Assembly (NCBI GenBank): GCA_003503535.1
Contig: DOCI01000123.1
Coordinates: forward strand, 6,459-15,932
Length of the DNA: 9,474 nucleotides
DNA from: Planctomycetaceae bacterium
GTDB taxonomy: Bacteria > Planctomycetota > Planctomycetia > Planctomycetales > Planctomycetaceae
Direction: 5' to 3'
Shown here: piece after piece, positions 1 to 7,284 of the stretch
Numbering within the stretch: the first letter of the stretch is position 1
How the letters are laid out: every line of letters begins with the position of its first letter
Made by a program: the position numbers and the translations under genes
Notes under the pieces: generated by a model
What the model was told of the DNA's origin: nothing
What the model saw: only the letters and a program-made list of their open reading frames with translations
The model's database searches: none

Positions 1-53
1 GACATTTAAAGCTCGAAAGAGCACTGCAGAACTGGATCTCCAATTCTCAACTG

Positions 54-755
54 TTAGTGGATTCTCTTAGAGACCTCTGACATCACGAAAAACATTTCCC
101 GTGCAATTTGGAGAGAACGTTCATCATAGCGCTTTGACTCTTCCGGCGTATTGTCTGCGATCTTTGGGTCTTCATAGTGTAACGCAAAGCGACTGTCGGA
201 GCCTTCGACGACTGGACACTTTTTGTCAGCGTCGGAGCAGCATAACATGACCGCAAAATCGGAACTCGGATTCCCTTCCTCAAAATAGACTTTTGAGTAA
301 GCGCGAATCGAGGGCATTTTCTCTGAATACTGGACCAGATAGACAGGGTTGTCACCTTCTGTCGATGCAACCACAGATAGCCCTGATCGTCTCAACGCAC
401 GGACTGTGCGAATATTACAGGCAGTCGCTTCCGTTCCCCCCGAATAGGTTTCAATATGCGGAACTTCGTAGTATGCCGCAGCTGTGGAGCACCAAACCTG
501 CGACAAATGACTGCGACGTGAATTGTGCGTGCAAACGAAAACCAATTTTGCATTATCGCCTCGTTCGATCTGTTCAACAATGTAGTCCGTAATCGTCGTA
601 AGCATCTCCTTCCTCTCTGAAGGCAACGATTCCAGCGAATGAACGACACGACTCACAAATGGTCTCACCGGCTCGATGAGCTGCGTTTCATCAGCCTGTA
701 ACGAAACAGAAAAGAGCATGAGAATAATCAAAGCTGTTAAGGTCTTTGCAACCAT
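54..755 (-). CDS. Exported ArsC-like / low-molecular-weight protein-tyrosine phosphatase family protein
   Basis: The protein belongs to the low-molecular-weight phosphotyrosine phosphatase fold, which includes thioredoxin-linked arsenate reductases. From the ATG at 755 it has 233 residues. An N-terminal signal (MVAKTLTALIILMLFSVSLQA) is followed by a linker and then the P-loop VCTHNSRRS, giving a CX5R motif with Cys75 and Arg81. Farther on, CSDADKKCP has two cysteines seven residues apart (Cys173, Cys180), the spacing of the resolving pair in S. aureus-type ArsC, and a YEDP segment follows. A GTG at 803 is in frame, but the ATG at 755 gives a compact, classical signal peptide and an AGG nine bases upstream, so I prefer it. 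The oddity is export: this family normally works in the cytoplasm with thioredoxin. Arsenate reduction and phosphatase activity are both possible. No arsenic transporter or ArsR regulator is visible next to it. The family is well supported; the substrate is not. Confidence 0.82.
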   Translation of the reverse strand: MVAKTLTALIILMLFSVSLQADETQLIEPVRPFVSRVVHSLESLPSERKEMLTTITDYIVEQIERGDNAKLVFVCTHNSRRSHLSQVWCSTAAAYYEVPHIETYSGGTEATACNIRTVRALRRSGLSVVASTEGDNPVYLVQYSEKMPSIRAYSKVYFEEGNPSSDFAVMLCCSDADKKCPVVEGSDSRFALHYEDPKIADNTPEESKRYDERSLQIAREMFFVMSEVSKRIH

Positions 756-860
756 GGATTTTGCCTGCGAGAGAGTAAAAATCATTTGACTGAAAGGTGT
801 CACTCAATAGACGAATGTTGGAATATATTGTTGTCACGCAGAATATCAAAAACAGACTCT

Positions 861-1319
861 TTATTGATACGAGTTGGCTTGTTGGCAATGTGTGAAATAA
901 CATTTGAACAACAGAAAAATAGCATAGAGTGACCACACCGTCGAAACAAGTTGCATCGACAAGACAGGGACGATAATCACAGGCGACCAGTTCCAGAATT
1001 CGAGAGAATCATGCCGTATAAAAATCATGATGAATCCAATCGGATAAACCATGCACATCACGGCGGTCCAGGGGAAACGTTGAAATGACGCAGGAGTAAT
1101 TCGATTGCCGTTAGTTGCAATAAACAATGCCCATAGATCAAGGAATAAAAAATCGGTCAAAAAAGCGAATGCAATCGGCCAAACGAATTGGAATATGCCA
1201 AAGCGATTGACAACCATTCGCGTTTGGGCAGCGAGTGGACGCGGAATCAGTGAAATTTCCTGATGGGGGAAGTCCTCTTCGATTTGTTCCGACGTGTCAT
1301 AAGGATTGGTGTGTGTCAT
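861..1319 (-). CDS. Hypothetical small membrane protein, three predicted transmembrane helices
   Basis: I do not recognise this 152-residue protein. The first 40 residues are polar and acidic (EQIEEDFPHQE) and contain IPRPLAAQTR, so they are probably cytoplasmic. Three hydrophobic stretches follow at about residues 41-67, 84-101 and 112-138. The chain ends in a short tail with two cysteines, at 140 and 145. There is no cleavable signal peptide, enzyme motif or ligand-binding motif. The ATG at 1319 has no convincing Shine-Dalgarno sequence. The frame is open throughout and the amphipathic, helix-rich composition looks like real coding sequence. It lies 84 bases downstream of the 273-residue gene on the same strand and may be co-transcribed with it. 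A role in membrane anchoring or sensing would be guesswork. Confidence 0.6.
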   Translation of the reverse strand: MTHTNPYDTSEQIEEDFPHQEISLIPRPLAAQTRMVVNRFGIFQFVWPIAFAFLTDFLFLDLWALFIATNGNRITPASFQRFPWTAVMCMVYPIGFIMIFIRHDSLEFWNWSPVIIVPVLSMQLVSTVWSLYAIFLLFKCYFTHCQQANSYQ

Positions 1320-1403
1320 TCGTTAATTTTAGTCAAGTCGAGTGGGTTAGCGAAGTAAAAACAAGCAAGCTCCAACCCTTTATGGCCAGAATAGAATTAC
1401 GCT

Positions 1404-2225
1404 TCACTTGGGAAGATCAGCCAAACGCGATTCCGCAGGAGATGTTTCATCTAGAGACCACTCAATCCAATTGAATCCGGACCCTGTGGGTGGTGTCAGG
1501 AATTGCACAGTTCCGTGACTCGGTTCATTCGGTTTTTTATCCCAAGTTACTTCGCTATACGCAAGGATTCCGCCTGACCATTCTCCACCCCTGGGCCATG
1601 ACTCAGGAGGACGGGTATTCAGGAAATCGGCATAGATCAACCACAGCTTCAATCTGCCAGTAGTATGCTCTTCGTTCGGGCCGATGTGGATTCGAAATGT
1701 GTCGGATCTGGCAACATGCACGATCGAATGAATATCCGTTTTCTCCTGACGATCACTCCGCCAGTGTGCCGAAACCAATGGTGAAGTTTGAGAATCAATC
1801 TGCTCACGGTTACCGCTCTTATCGTATTTTCGGATGAGGACAGCTGCAAAGTCGTTATCAACGAGCTTGCCGGGGTCGACGCCTCCATAGCGTTCGATCC
1901 GTTCCACGCCATGGCGTGTTAAAAGAAAGGGCAAATTGGGCCACTGCCATTGTGAATCTGCATCCCAGACCCGCACTTCGTCCATCCAGGGAACTTCGCC
2001 AAATTCCAGATGCGAATTCCAAAACTCCCGATCGGCTTCCTTTGACGGACGTGTTATCGTCAAGGCGATTTCCAGCACAAGGCCTTCGCTATCCGCATCC
2101 GCCTCCTTGATGTCGACACTGCCGAGCAGAAGTGGTCGTTTGGTTTTTGTCTCTTCGGATGTAGGTTCAACAGGAGGCCAGTGAATTTCGAACTCATTTG
2201 TACCTGCAAGCAGTGGTTCAATCAC
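1404..2225 (-). CDS. Hypothetical protein, probably the body of an exported protein whose signal is cut off by a stop codon
   Basis: This is a 273-codon open frame whose family I do not recognise. It is rich in Trp, Glu and Pro, and alternating hydrophobic and polar residues (for example DTFRIHIGP, LKLWLIYADF, GTVQFLTPP) suggest a mostly beta-sheet fold. There is no membrane segment or obvious catalytic motif. As drawn it starts at a GTG (2223-2225), preceded only by a weak AAGAG. Reading upstream in the same frame, two codons (GAG CAA) precede a TAA at 2232-2234, and beyond that lies a good signal sequence. The ancestral gene therefore probably began at 2288 or 2315, making this an exported protein with a nonsense mutation, or a sequencing error. 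If the stop is real, a product started at the GTG would stay in the cytoplasm. The long intact frame after the stop argues for a recent change. Confidence 0.6.
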   Translation of the reverse strand: MIEPLLAGTNEFEIHWPPVEPTSEETKTKRPLLLGSVDIKEADADSEGLVLEIALTITRPSKEADREFWNSHLEFGEVPWMDEVRVWDADSQWQWPNLPFLLTRHGVERIERYGGVDPGKLVDNDFAAVLIRKYDKSGNREQIDSQTSPLVSAHWRSDRQEKTDIHSIVHVARSDTFRIHIGPNEEHTTGRLKLWLIYADFLNTRPPESWPRGGEWSGGILAYSEVTWDKKPNEPSHGTVQFLTPPTGSGFNWIEWSLDETSPAESRLADLPK

Positions 2226-2231
2226 TTGCTC

Positions 2232-2315
2232 TTAGTAGGCACACCCGATTCCTGTTATCCCAAACAGAAAAAGTAATGCTGCTAACATTGGTAACTTGAT
2301 GGCAAGAGTCCGCAA
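2232..2315 (-). pseudogene. Stranded signal-peptide fragment in frame with the 1404-2225 gene, ended by TAA
   Basis: From the ATG at 2286-2288 the frame reads MLAALLFLFGITGIGCAY and then TAA (2232-2234). An alternative TTG start at 2313-2315 has AAGGG nine bases upstream and adds MRTLAIKLP, which supplies the positive charges expected at the front of a signal peptide. The hydrophobic core ending in GIGCA resembles a Sec or lipoprotein signal. The residue three before the Cys is Gly rather than the usual Leu, so lipidation is uncertain. The frame continues directly into the downstream gene after the stop (GAG CAA GTG). That this is the true N-terminus of the 1404-2225 protein is an inference from frame, position and signal-like composition. 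Confidence 0.6.
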
Positions 2316-2489
2316 GACGAGTCGCCCTTGAAAAGTTGTAGTTCAGGCTGCGCCTGATATGTCGTAAATACGGCATCGGTTCACACGAAAGGTCGCAACG
2401 CCGCAAGAGGTTTCCGTTCGAGGATTGAAATTCACTGCGGTCTGGGCCACGCAAAATGAATTCGACGGAATTTACCATCAGCACGCATC

Positions 2490-2723
2490 TCATTCAGCAT
2501 AAGAACGCAGTAAGTGGCATTCGGGACAACGATAAGTTGTAATTGCGATCATCTTTTTGTGATCTAACTTGATGGCCCCACTTTTGAACTTCATCCCGAA
2601 CAACGTTTGTTGTTCCGGTTTGCCCGGATGCCAACATGTCTGCATTTGGATTGTGTACGCATAATCCGGAATAAAGCCCACTTCCATGTTGCCGCCACAA
2701 TCTGGACATCGAGGTGATTCCAT
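2490..2723 (-). CDS. Small zinc-ribbon protein, PF20097 (DUF6487)-like
   Basis: This is a 77-residue protein. A CPDCGG pair (Cys6, Cys9) at the N-terminus and YRCPECHLL near the C-terminus form the four-cysteine pattern of a zinc ribbon. Between them, GFIPD (residues 17-21), a Trp (residue 32) in CWHPGKP and a glycine-containing strand match the layout I recall for PF20097: CPxCGG, GFIPD, W-x-x-G, then RCxxC and a final YA. The usual length for that family is about 70-80 residues, so it looks complete. The function of the family is unknown; a metal-binding or structural role is all the sequence supports. The ATG at 2723 is preceded only by a weak purine stretch (GAAAAG). The stop codon is 175 bases upstream of the TTG that may start the stranded signal frame. 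Confidence 0.75.
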   Translation of the reverse strand: MESPRCPDCGGNMEVGFIPDYAYTIQMQTCWHPGKPEQQTLFGMKFKSGAIKLDHKKMIAITTYRCPECHLLRSYAE

Positions 2724-2980
2724 TACGCATCTTTTCGATCTTAGTGGAAAATGGTAGCGGTCTTAAATTGAATATCAGAACGATTTAAAGTCAGAAGCTT
2801 ACTTTTAAGGTTCTATTTCTGTAGAGAATATCCCAACATTATGCACTGATGCCTGAGCATTTGCAAACTCATGGACTTGATGAAAGATCACTTTGAATGT
2901 CAAATTGGCGATGCTTCGCGCACACGCCTGAAGAGTCATGATTTGAGATAATAACATCTCGGCAGTGACGCAGTTTGGCT

Positions 2981-2999
2981 CGACCGACTTTGTCGGTTG
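2981..2999. repeat. Inverted repeat (hairpin) ACCGAC-TTT-GTCGGT
   Basis: A perfect six-base dyad with a three-base loop at 2983-2997. It extends by a G-T and a C-G pair to eight pairs. No T-run follows immediately, so it is not an obvious intrinsic terminator. It may mark one end of the repeat-like segment. Confidence 0.5.
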
Positions 3000-3120
3000 G
3001 GGGCTGAAAGCACAAGATGTCTCATCATACGCTCTGCATGCCTATTCAACTGGAAATTCATCTTCGGCGTTGGGGTGGCCAGGGTCAATCGAAGTAAGCG
3101 CACTGATATCATCAACATCC

Positions 3121-3155
3121 TGGGAGCTTCGCTGCGCTACAACCCCAGCCAACCG
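3121..3155. repeat. GC-rich intergenic repeat core, copy 1
   Basis: GCTTCGCTGCGCT (3126-3138), four variable bases, then CCCCAGCC (3143-3150). The same 13-mer, spacing and 8-mer recur at 7147-7171, again outside a gene. Two 13-mer and 8-mer matches at identical spacing in 9.5 kb of otherwise unique sequence are unlikely by chance. Flanking TGGG and CCCA can pair weakly. Confidence 0.65.
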
Positions 3156-3189
3156 CTGTCTCGTTCTGAAATCCAACACCCTGTTTCAA

Positions 3190-3210
3190 ACTGCTGGTCA
3201 AGTCAGCAGT
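3190..3210. repeat. Inverted repeat (hairpin) ACTGCTGG-TCAAG-TCAGCAGT
   Basis: Eight-base arms with one G-T pair and a five-base loop, about 40 bases after the repeat core. It probably belongs to the same degenerate element. There is no T-run, so a terminator role is not supported. Confidence 0.5.
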
Positions 3211-3372
3211 GGCACATGTCAAACGACATTGGACGGAAGACAGAGGACCCCTTTTTTTTCAGTGATAATGCTGAAAACTAAAACGAATCGTGCAACTTCA
3301 AAATGGATGCTTCGGGTTAAAATTGTTTTGTAAACGTCTGTGTTGATCCATGCGCATCCGTGGTTCAAAATG

Positions 3373-4824
3373 TTATGCCTCAGTCGTTAAGTGGTTCATT
3401 GGCGAAGCAATCAGGCCGGCGGATTTGTGGACGGTTTCTGAAAATTCGATTTCGGGGACGGAGTCGGCGACGATGCCCCCGCCGACTGGGACCTGGACCT
3501 GGCCTGGTTTCCAGGTGAGAGTGCGAATGAGGAGGCTGGATTGCAGGGAGCCGCTCAGGTCGGCTGCAAAGAGGGAGCCGCAGTAGGCTCCGCGGGTCGA
3601 TTGTTCGAGTTCGGAAATGATTTGCATCGCTCGGATTTTGGGAGCCCCGGTGATGGAACCGCCGGGAAAGGTGGCCGCGAACAGATCCCAGATGTCGGCA
3701 TCGTCCTGCAGTTCCCCTGTCACTTCCGAAACGAGGTGATGCACTTTCGCAAACGTTTCCAGTTCACACCAGCGGGGCACTTTTACGCTGCCGGTTTTGC
3801 AGACGCGGGAAATATCGTTGCGAAGCAGGTCGACAATCATCGTGTTCTCGGCTCGGTCTTTTTCAGAAGCCTGCAGGGCAAGTCCCTGATACAAATCGAG
3901 ATCGCCAGCTGCCCAGCGGGGGCGGGTGCCTTTGATCGGTCGCGTACAAACCTGCCGATTATTCACCTGCAAAAACTGCTCGGGCGAGGCACTGACGACA
4001 GCATAATCGTCAACGGGCTGAAAATACGCGGCGAAGGGAGCCGGGTTAAGGATGCGGATTTGCCGATACAAATCGAGTGCAGAGCCATCGAATTCATACT
4101 CGATTTTTCGCGACAGATTCGCCTGATAGATATCCCCTGCGCGAATGTATTCCAGAACTCGTTGAGCAGAGTTTAGAAATCGTTCCCGCTCTGCTGATGT
4201 TGGTTCGATGGTGCGGGGGGACGGTGTCGGAAATTGTTCGATCGATGCGTTTCCATTATTGAGTTTTTGCAGGAGACGCTGCCAGCGAGATTCCGTATCT
4301 GAATTTGAAGCGGATTGCAGAGAATGATCGCGAATCAGAAAGGTTTCATTCGTCAGATGATCCCAGCACAAAGACCAGTCATACAAACCAACTGCCATCG
4401 CGGGAGTAGTGAATTCATCCCTGGAGACTGCCGGAAGTTTCTCGAAGGCGTGCCCCAACTCGTAGCTGAGGAGTCCCAGAAATCCGGAACAGAAGGGCGG
4501 GAGGCCAGCTTCTGCAGGACGGGAATATTGAGCAGAGAGCGATCGAATTTCTGCAAAGGGATCGCATCCAAACTCGGCTTGATCGAGTTTCCAGGTTTTG
4601 ACTGGGTCGGCTGTGAGATAGGAATAACGTCCACGAGTCTTTTCGAAACGCGCACTTTCGAGCAGTACGGGCCAAGGTTCATCACTCAATTGAGTAAGTG
4701 CCTCCACCGGAGAAAGTTTGAGTTTGAGTGGTACGCGTTCCAAAGAAATTCGTATCCTGTCAGAGTTTTGTTCTGGTCGTTCAATAACGGTGACGCACCG
4801 TTGTCGTGCATTTATAACTTGCAT
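3373..4824 (-). CDS. pabB: Aminodeoxychorismate synthase component I
   Basis: Joins chorismate and ammonia (delivered by the PabA glutaminase subunit) to make 4-amino-4-deoxychorismate, the precursor of p-aminobenzoate for folate; a cytoplasmic enzyme. The 483 residues fit the family. The N-terminal domain (about 35-170) has LLESA and RYSYLTADP. The chorismate-binding domain (about 210-475) has [23 protein letters not shown] (296-303), [20 protein letters not shown] and GGGIVADS. Lys298 in PIKGT is the residue that separates PabB from anthranilate synthase TrpE, which has Ala there (PIAGT). The N-terminal LLES resembles the tryptophan-site motif of TrpE, so some tryptophan-site character remains. 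The ATG at 4824 lacks a clear ribosome-binding site but suits the domain start. No pabA or pabC is next to it, and it is separated from glnA by a terminator. Confidence 0.92.
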   Translation of the reverse strand: MQVINARQRCVTVIERPEQNSDRIRISLERVPLKLKLSPVEALTQLSDEPWPVLLESARFEKTRGRYSYLTADPVKTWKLDQAEFGCDPFAEIRSLSAQYSRPAEAGLPPFCSGFLGLLSYELGHAFEKLPAVSRDEFTTPAMAVGLYDWSLCWDHLTNETFLIRDHSLQSASNSDTESRWQRLLQKLNNGNASIEQFPTPSPRTIEPTSAERERFLNSAQRVLEYIRAGDIYQANLSRKIEYEFDGSALDLYRQIRILNPAPFAAYFQPVDDYAVVSASPEQFLQVNNRQVCTRPIKGTRPRWAAGDLDLYQGLALQASEKDRAENTMIVDLLRNDISRVCKTGSVKVPRWCELETFAKVHHLVSEVTGELQDDADIWDLFAATFPGGSITGAPKIRAMQIISELEQSTRGAYCGSLFAADLSGSLQSSLLIRTLTWKPGQVQVPVGGGIVADSVPEIEFSETVHKSAGLIASPMNHLTTEA

Positions 4825-5217
4825 ACTAAAATGATAGTAGTAGATCGTTCCATCTCATCATCCGAGTTGAAAAATCTCAATCGTAGACGAAAGTGCCAGC
4901 TATTTCGTCGAATTTGCAGATCACAAACCGGCATCGAAGTAGAATCCAATAGTAGTGGATTGTTCCCATTAAAACTTCAGGCTGTGTGCCACTGTTCCGA
5001 AAGCGTAAGTCGTTACTGAAAAATAAGTTACGACACACATCACTGAAAGAGACCACCGGCAAGTTCAGGTGCCACCACAGACTGCTCTTCGGTCAGCCTG
5101 TCTGCCAGAGTCCTCACTTCTTGAATAGTCGAATGGCCTCCTCAGGTTTGTGTCATATTCATAAAAAAGGCTGCCTCAGATTGAGACAGCCTTTTTGTTC
5201 TTTTACAGCAATGTCGA
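4825..5217. other. Intergenic region between pabB and glnA
   Basis: No coding sequence is supported here: short frames in both directions lack start signals and recognisable composition. The end next to glnA holds the terminator at 5164-5196. The rest must contain the pabB promoter, since the terminator makes read-through from glnA unlikely, but I cannot assign -35 and -10 boxes with confidence. Confidence 0.6.
5164..5196 (-). terminator. Symmetric rho-independent terminator of glnA
   Basis: AAAAAGGCTGCCTCA pairs with TGAGACAGCCTTTTT across a GAT loop, 14 of 15 positions matching with one C/A mismatch. On the minus strand the stem is followed by a run of T, and it starts 21 bases past the glnA stop codon. 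Because A- and T-tracts flank both sides, it could also stop plus-strand transcripts. Confidence 0.88.
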
Positions 5218-6633
5218 TTACACGTTGTAATACAGGTCGAACTCATAAGGATGCGGGCGCAGTCGCAACGCGTCGATTTCTTCGGCTCGTTTGTATTCGA
5301 TGAAGGAATCGAGCATATCCTGAGAGAAGACGTCGCCAGCTGTGAGGAAGTCGTGGTCGGCTTCGAGGGCTTCCAACGCTTCGCCCAGTGAGGTGGGGGC
5401 GACGTTGGTTTCAGCCAGCTCTTCCGGGGTCATGTCGTAGATGTCGCGGTCGAGAGGTTCGCCCGGATCGATCTTGTTCTGAATCCCGTCGATCATCGCC
5501 ATCATCAGCGCGGTGAAGCTGAGGTAGCCGCAGGCGGAGGGGTCTGGGGTGCGGAATTCGACTCGCTTCGCTTTCGGGCTGGTCGAGTACATCGGAATGC
5601 GACAGGAAGCCGAGCGGTTACGCTGACTCATCGCCAGAGTAACCGGAGCTTCGAATCCGGGAACAAGACGATGGAAACTGTTGGCCGTCGGATTCGACAG
5701 AGCAACCAGTGCCCGACCATGCTTGATAATTCCCCCAATGCCATGGAGCGCCATTTCACTCATGCCGGCATAGCCGTCGCCTGCCATGAGGGTGTCGCCA
5801 TCTTTCCAGAAGGAAATGTGGGTGTGCATGCCGGAGCCGTTGTCTTCGAAGACGGGCTTAGGCATGAAGGTAACGGTTTTGCCATGCTTTTTGGCGACAT
5901 TTTTAATGACATATTTGAACCACAGAAACTGGTCTGCCATCGTTTCGAGATCGGTGAATTTCATATCGATTTCGCACTGGCCGGCGGTTCCGACTTCGTG
6001 GTGATGAGCTTCGACAACGATGCCGAGATCTCGCATGAGCTGAACCATCTCGCCACGAATGTCGACCAGCGAATCGCTTGGTGCAACAGGGAAGTATCCC
6101 GCTTTGTAGCCAACTTTGTGGCCGAGATTTCCTGTCAGTTCAGGCTTACCAGTATTCCAGGCAGCTTCGGAGGAATCGATCTCATACATGGCCCCTCGCT
6201 GAGTTGTCGCGAAACGGATGTCATCGAAGATAAAGAATTCGGGTTCTGGCCCGATGAAGCACGAATCGGCGATTCCGGTTTGCTTCAGGTATTCGATACC
6301 CCGTCTGGCGACGCCGCGAGGGTCTTTATTATAGGGTTGCTTGGTGATCGGATCGTAAATATCGGCAATAACGCTAACGGTCGGAATTGAGAAAAACGGA
6401 TCCATACGAGCCGAGGAGGGATCGGGAATGGCGATCATGTCGGATTCGTTAATGGCCTGCCAGGCGCGGATGGAGGAGCCATCGAAACCGAAGCCGTCTT
6501 CGAATACTCCCTCATCGAGCGTATCGAGCGGATAGGTACAGTGTTGCCAGGTGCCGAACATATCGCAGAACTTCATATCGAGTTGTACGGCGTTGTTCTC
6601 TTTGGCGAATTTGAAAAACTCTTTCGGGTCCAT
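5218..6633 (-). CDS. glnA: Glutamine synthetase, type I (GSI-beta-like)
   Basis: Makes glutamine from glutamate, ammonia and ATP, the main entry of ammonium into metabolism; type I enzymes are cytoplasmic dodecamers. The 471 residues match the usual length. Visible motifs are FDGSSI (50-55), GPEPEFF with metal-binding Glu130 and Glu132, [14 protein letters not shown] with Glu213 and Glu221, GMHTHISF with His270, [17 protein letters not shown] with the flap Glu328, [10 protein letters not shown], and VEFRTPD. Tyr399 in DIYDMTPEE aligns with the adenylylated tyrosine of E. coli GlnA (Tyr397), so control by GlnE-type adenylylation is plausible. The chosen ATG (6631-6633) has a strong GAGGAGGAA seven bases upstream. 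An in-frame ATG at 6654 would place that site inside the gene and add seven unconserved residues, so it is rejected. No glnB or amtB is adjacent. Confidence 0.97.
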   Translation of the reverse strand: MDPKEFFKFAKENNAVQLDMKFCDMFGTWQHCTYPLDTLDEGVFEDGFGFDGSSIRAWQAINESDMIAIPDPSSARMDPFFSIPTVSVIADIYDPITKQPYNKDPRGVARRGIEYLKQTGIADSCFIGPEPEFFIFDDIRFATTQRGAMYEIDSSEAAWNTGKPELTGNLGHKVGYKAGYFPVAPSDSLVDIRGEMVQLMRDLGIVVEAHHHEVGTAGQCEIDMKFTDLETMADQFLWFKYVIKNVAKKHGKTVTFMPKPVFEDNGSGMHTHISFWKDGDTLMAGDGYAGMSEMALHGIGGIIKHGRALVALSNPTANSFHRLVPGFEAPVTLAMSQRNRSASCRIPMYSTSPKAKRVEFRTPDPSACGYLSFTALMMAMIDGIQNKIDPGEPLDRDIYDMTPEELAETNVAPTSLGEALEALEADHDFLTAGDVFSQDMLDSFIEYKRAEEIDALRLRPHPYEFDLYYNV

Positions 6634-6640
6634 TAAACAT

Positions 6641-6649
6641 TTCCTCCTC
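6641..6649 (-). promoter_or_regulatory. Strong ribosome-binding site deciding the glnA start
   Basis: On the minus strand GAGGAGGAA lies seven bases before the ATG at 6633. It is the best Shine-Dalgarno sequence in the window and overrides the in-frame ATG at 6654, which lies upstream of it. Confidence 0.85.
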
Positions 6650-6707
6650 ATCAAAAGTCATTGCAAACAGGTGTCTCTCCCTCCTGTAAAGGATGTGGAG
6701 AATGAAC

Positions 6708-6732
6708 TACAGAACGGTACGCACGCTCTGTA
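6708..6732. promoter_or_regulatory. Palindrome in the glnA upstream region, possible operator
   Basis: TACAGAACG, seven bases, then CGCTCTGTA: nine-base arms with a single mismatch. It lies 75-100 bases before the glnA start. The size and symmetry would suit a dimeric regulator, but it could equally be a 5' leader hairpin. No regulator can be named from the sequence. Confidence 0.35.
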
Positions 6733-7142
6733 AATTGTTTGTGGGATCAAAAATCATCCGGTCAACACTGACAACCTGAAGTTTTAGAAAACAGACGAAA
6801 TGACGATGAGACGGAGTCCTTAACGTCGAGCGCTCGTTCCGTTTCCTGGATTCGATTCTCTCTGCAAAACTGTCTTGTGGAAAATACATCCTGCAGAACC
6901 AAAGACAGACAAATCTGATTTATTGTGGTGGCTGCAGAGAGTTCGCAATCAAATTAACTCTGCCGAGTGGCAAAAGCTTCCTCAGTAATAAACGATATGG
7001 AACGGAACCGCAATTCTCCTCCGTTGTTAATTGGAATTCACACCTGGAATAGTTGAAGATTCGGATTGGGTAAACGAGGGGTTTCCAGTGCATAATTCAT
7101 TGTTGCAGGAATGTTTAGTGGAGAGAAGTGACAAGAATTTCA

Positions 7143-7175
7143 GGGGGCTTCGCTGCGCTTCGGCCCCAGCCACCC
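7143..7175. repeat. GC-rich intergenic repeat core, copy 2
   Basis: Shares GCTTCGCTGCGCT (7147-7159) and CCCCAGCC (7164-7171) with the copy at 3121-3155, with the same four-base spacing and same orientation. Here GGGGC (7144-7148) can pair with GCCCC (7163-7167), so this copy forms a better stem. It lies about 110 bases upstream of the GalE-like gene. Confidence 0.65.
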
Positions 7176-7284
7176 TCCGTTTTCATCCCGACTTAACACA
7201 CGGACTGTGAGGTTCTGGCTGTAGAAGTTATCCTTTTATGAAGAATTGAGATGGCAGAAGCGACCTGATTTGGAAAGAGAGTTC

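Larger units (their letters stand above)
2724..3372. other. Long intergenic stretch with repeat-like structure and no convincing gene
   Basis: This stretch separates the zinc-ribbon gene from the stop codon of pabB. The open frames here (for example a 122-codon plus-strand frame starting at 2965) have unlikely composition and run straight through the GC-rich repeat core, so I do not call them. The part from about 2960 to 3215 contains two clean hairpins (2981-2999 and 3190-3210) around a copy of the repeat core at 3121-3155, and may be one degenerate interspersed element. A run of eight T follows at 3252-3259. I see no tRNA, terminal inverted repeats or transposase remnant. Confidence 0.55.
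6634..7284. other. Divergent intergenic region between glnA and the nucleotide-sugar cluster
   Basis: It must hold the promoters of both glnA (minus) and the sugar cluster (plus). No protein-coding frame of convincing composition is present. Structures seen are a short hairpin in the glnA leader (ACAGG 6667-6671 with CCTGT 6683-6687), a palindrome at 6708-6732, and the second repeat core at 7143-7175. I found no sigma-54 -24/-12 promoter with correct spacing and no confident sigma-70 boxes. A very tentative ECF-like pair is TGGAAC (6998-7003) and CGTT (7022-7025). Confidence 0.55.

Noticed and set aside
2218..2493. Minus-strand frame of 91 codons whose ATG overlaps the zinc-ribbon stop (ATGA), suggesting a coupled gene
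   Set aside because: The product is rich in Arg, Ser and Cys with no domain-like pattern, and it overlaps in another frame the much more protein-like signal sequence at 2232-2315. The ATGA overlap is probably chance.
2965..3333. Plus-strand frame of 122 codons in the large gene-free stretch
   Set aside because: It runs through the GC-rich repeat core and both hairpins, has no ribosome-binding site and no recognisable motif; a by-product of the repeat composition.
4315..5019. Plus-strand frame of 234 codons
   Set aside because: Most of it lies antisense to pabB, whose motifs are unmistakable on the other strand; the translation has no family resemblance.
5671..6390. Plus-strand frame of 239 codons
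   Set aside because: Antisense shadow of glnA; it owes its length to codon bias in the real gene.
6661..6675. Possible sigma-54 promoter for glnA (AGACAC...TTGCAA on the minus strand)
   Set aside because: The spacing between the -24-like and -12-like parts is one base short, the GG is missing, and it would lie within about 45 bases of the start codon, over the leader hairpin.
6998..7025. ECF-type promoter TGGAAC...CGTT for the sugar cluster
   Set aside because: The spacing is longer than usual and the site is about 260 bases upstream of the ATG; too weak to call as a feature.
7246..7284. TTG start extending the GalE-like protein by 13 residues
   Set aside because: The extension is unlike family members, and the ATG at 7285 has a better ribosome-binding site and sits right before the Rossmann strand.
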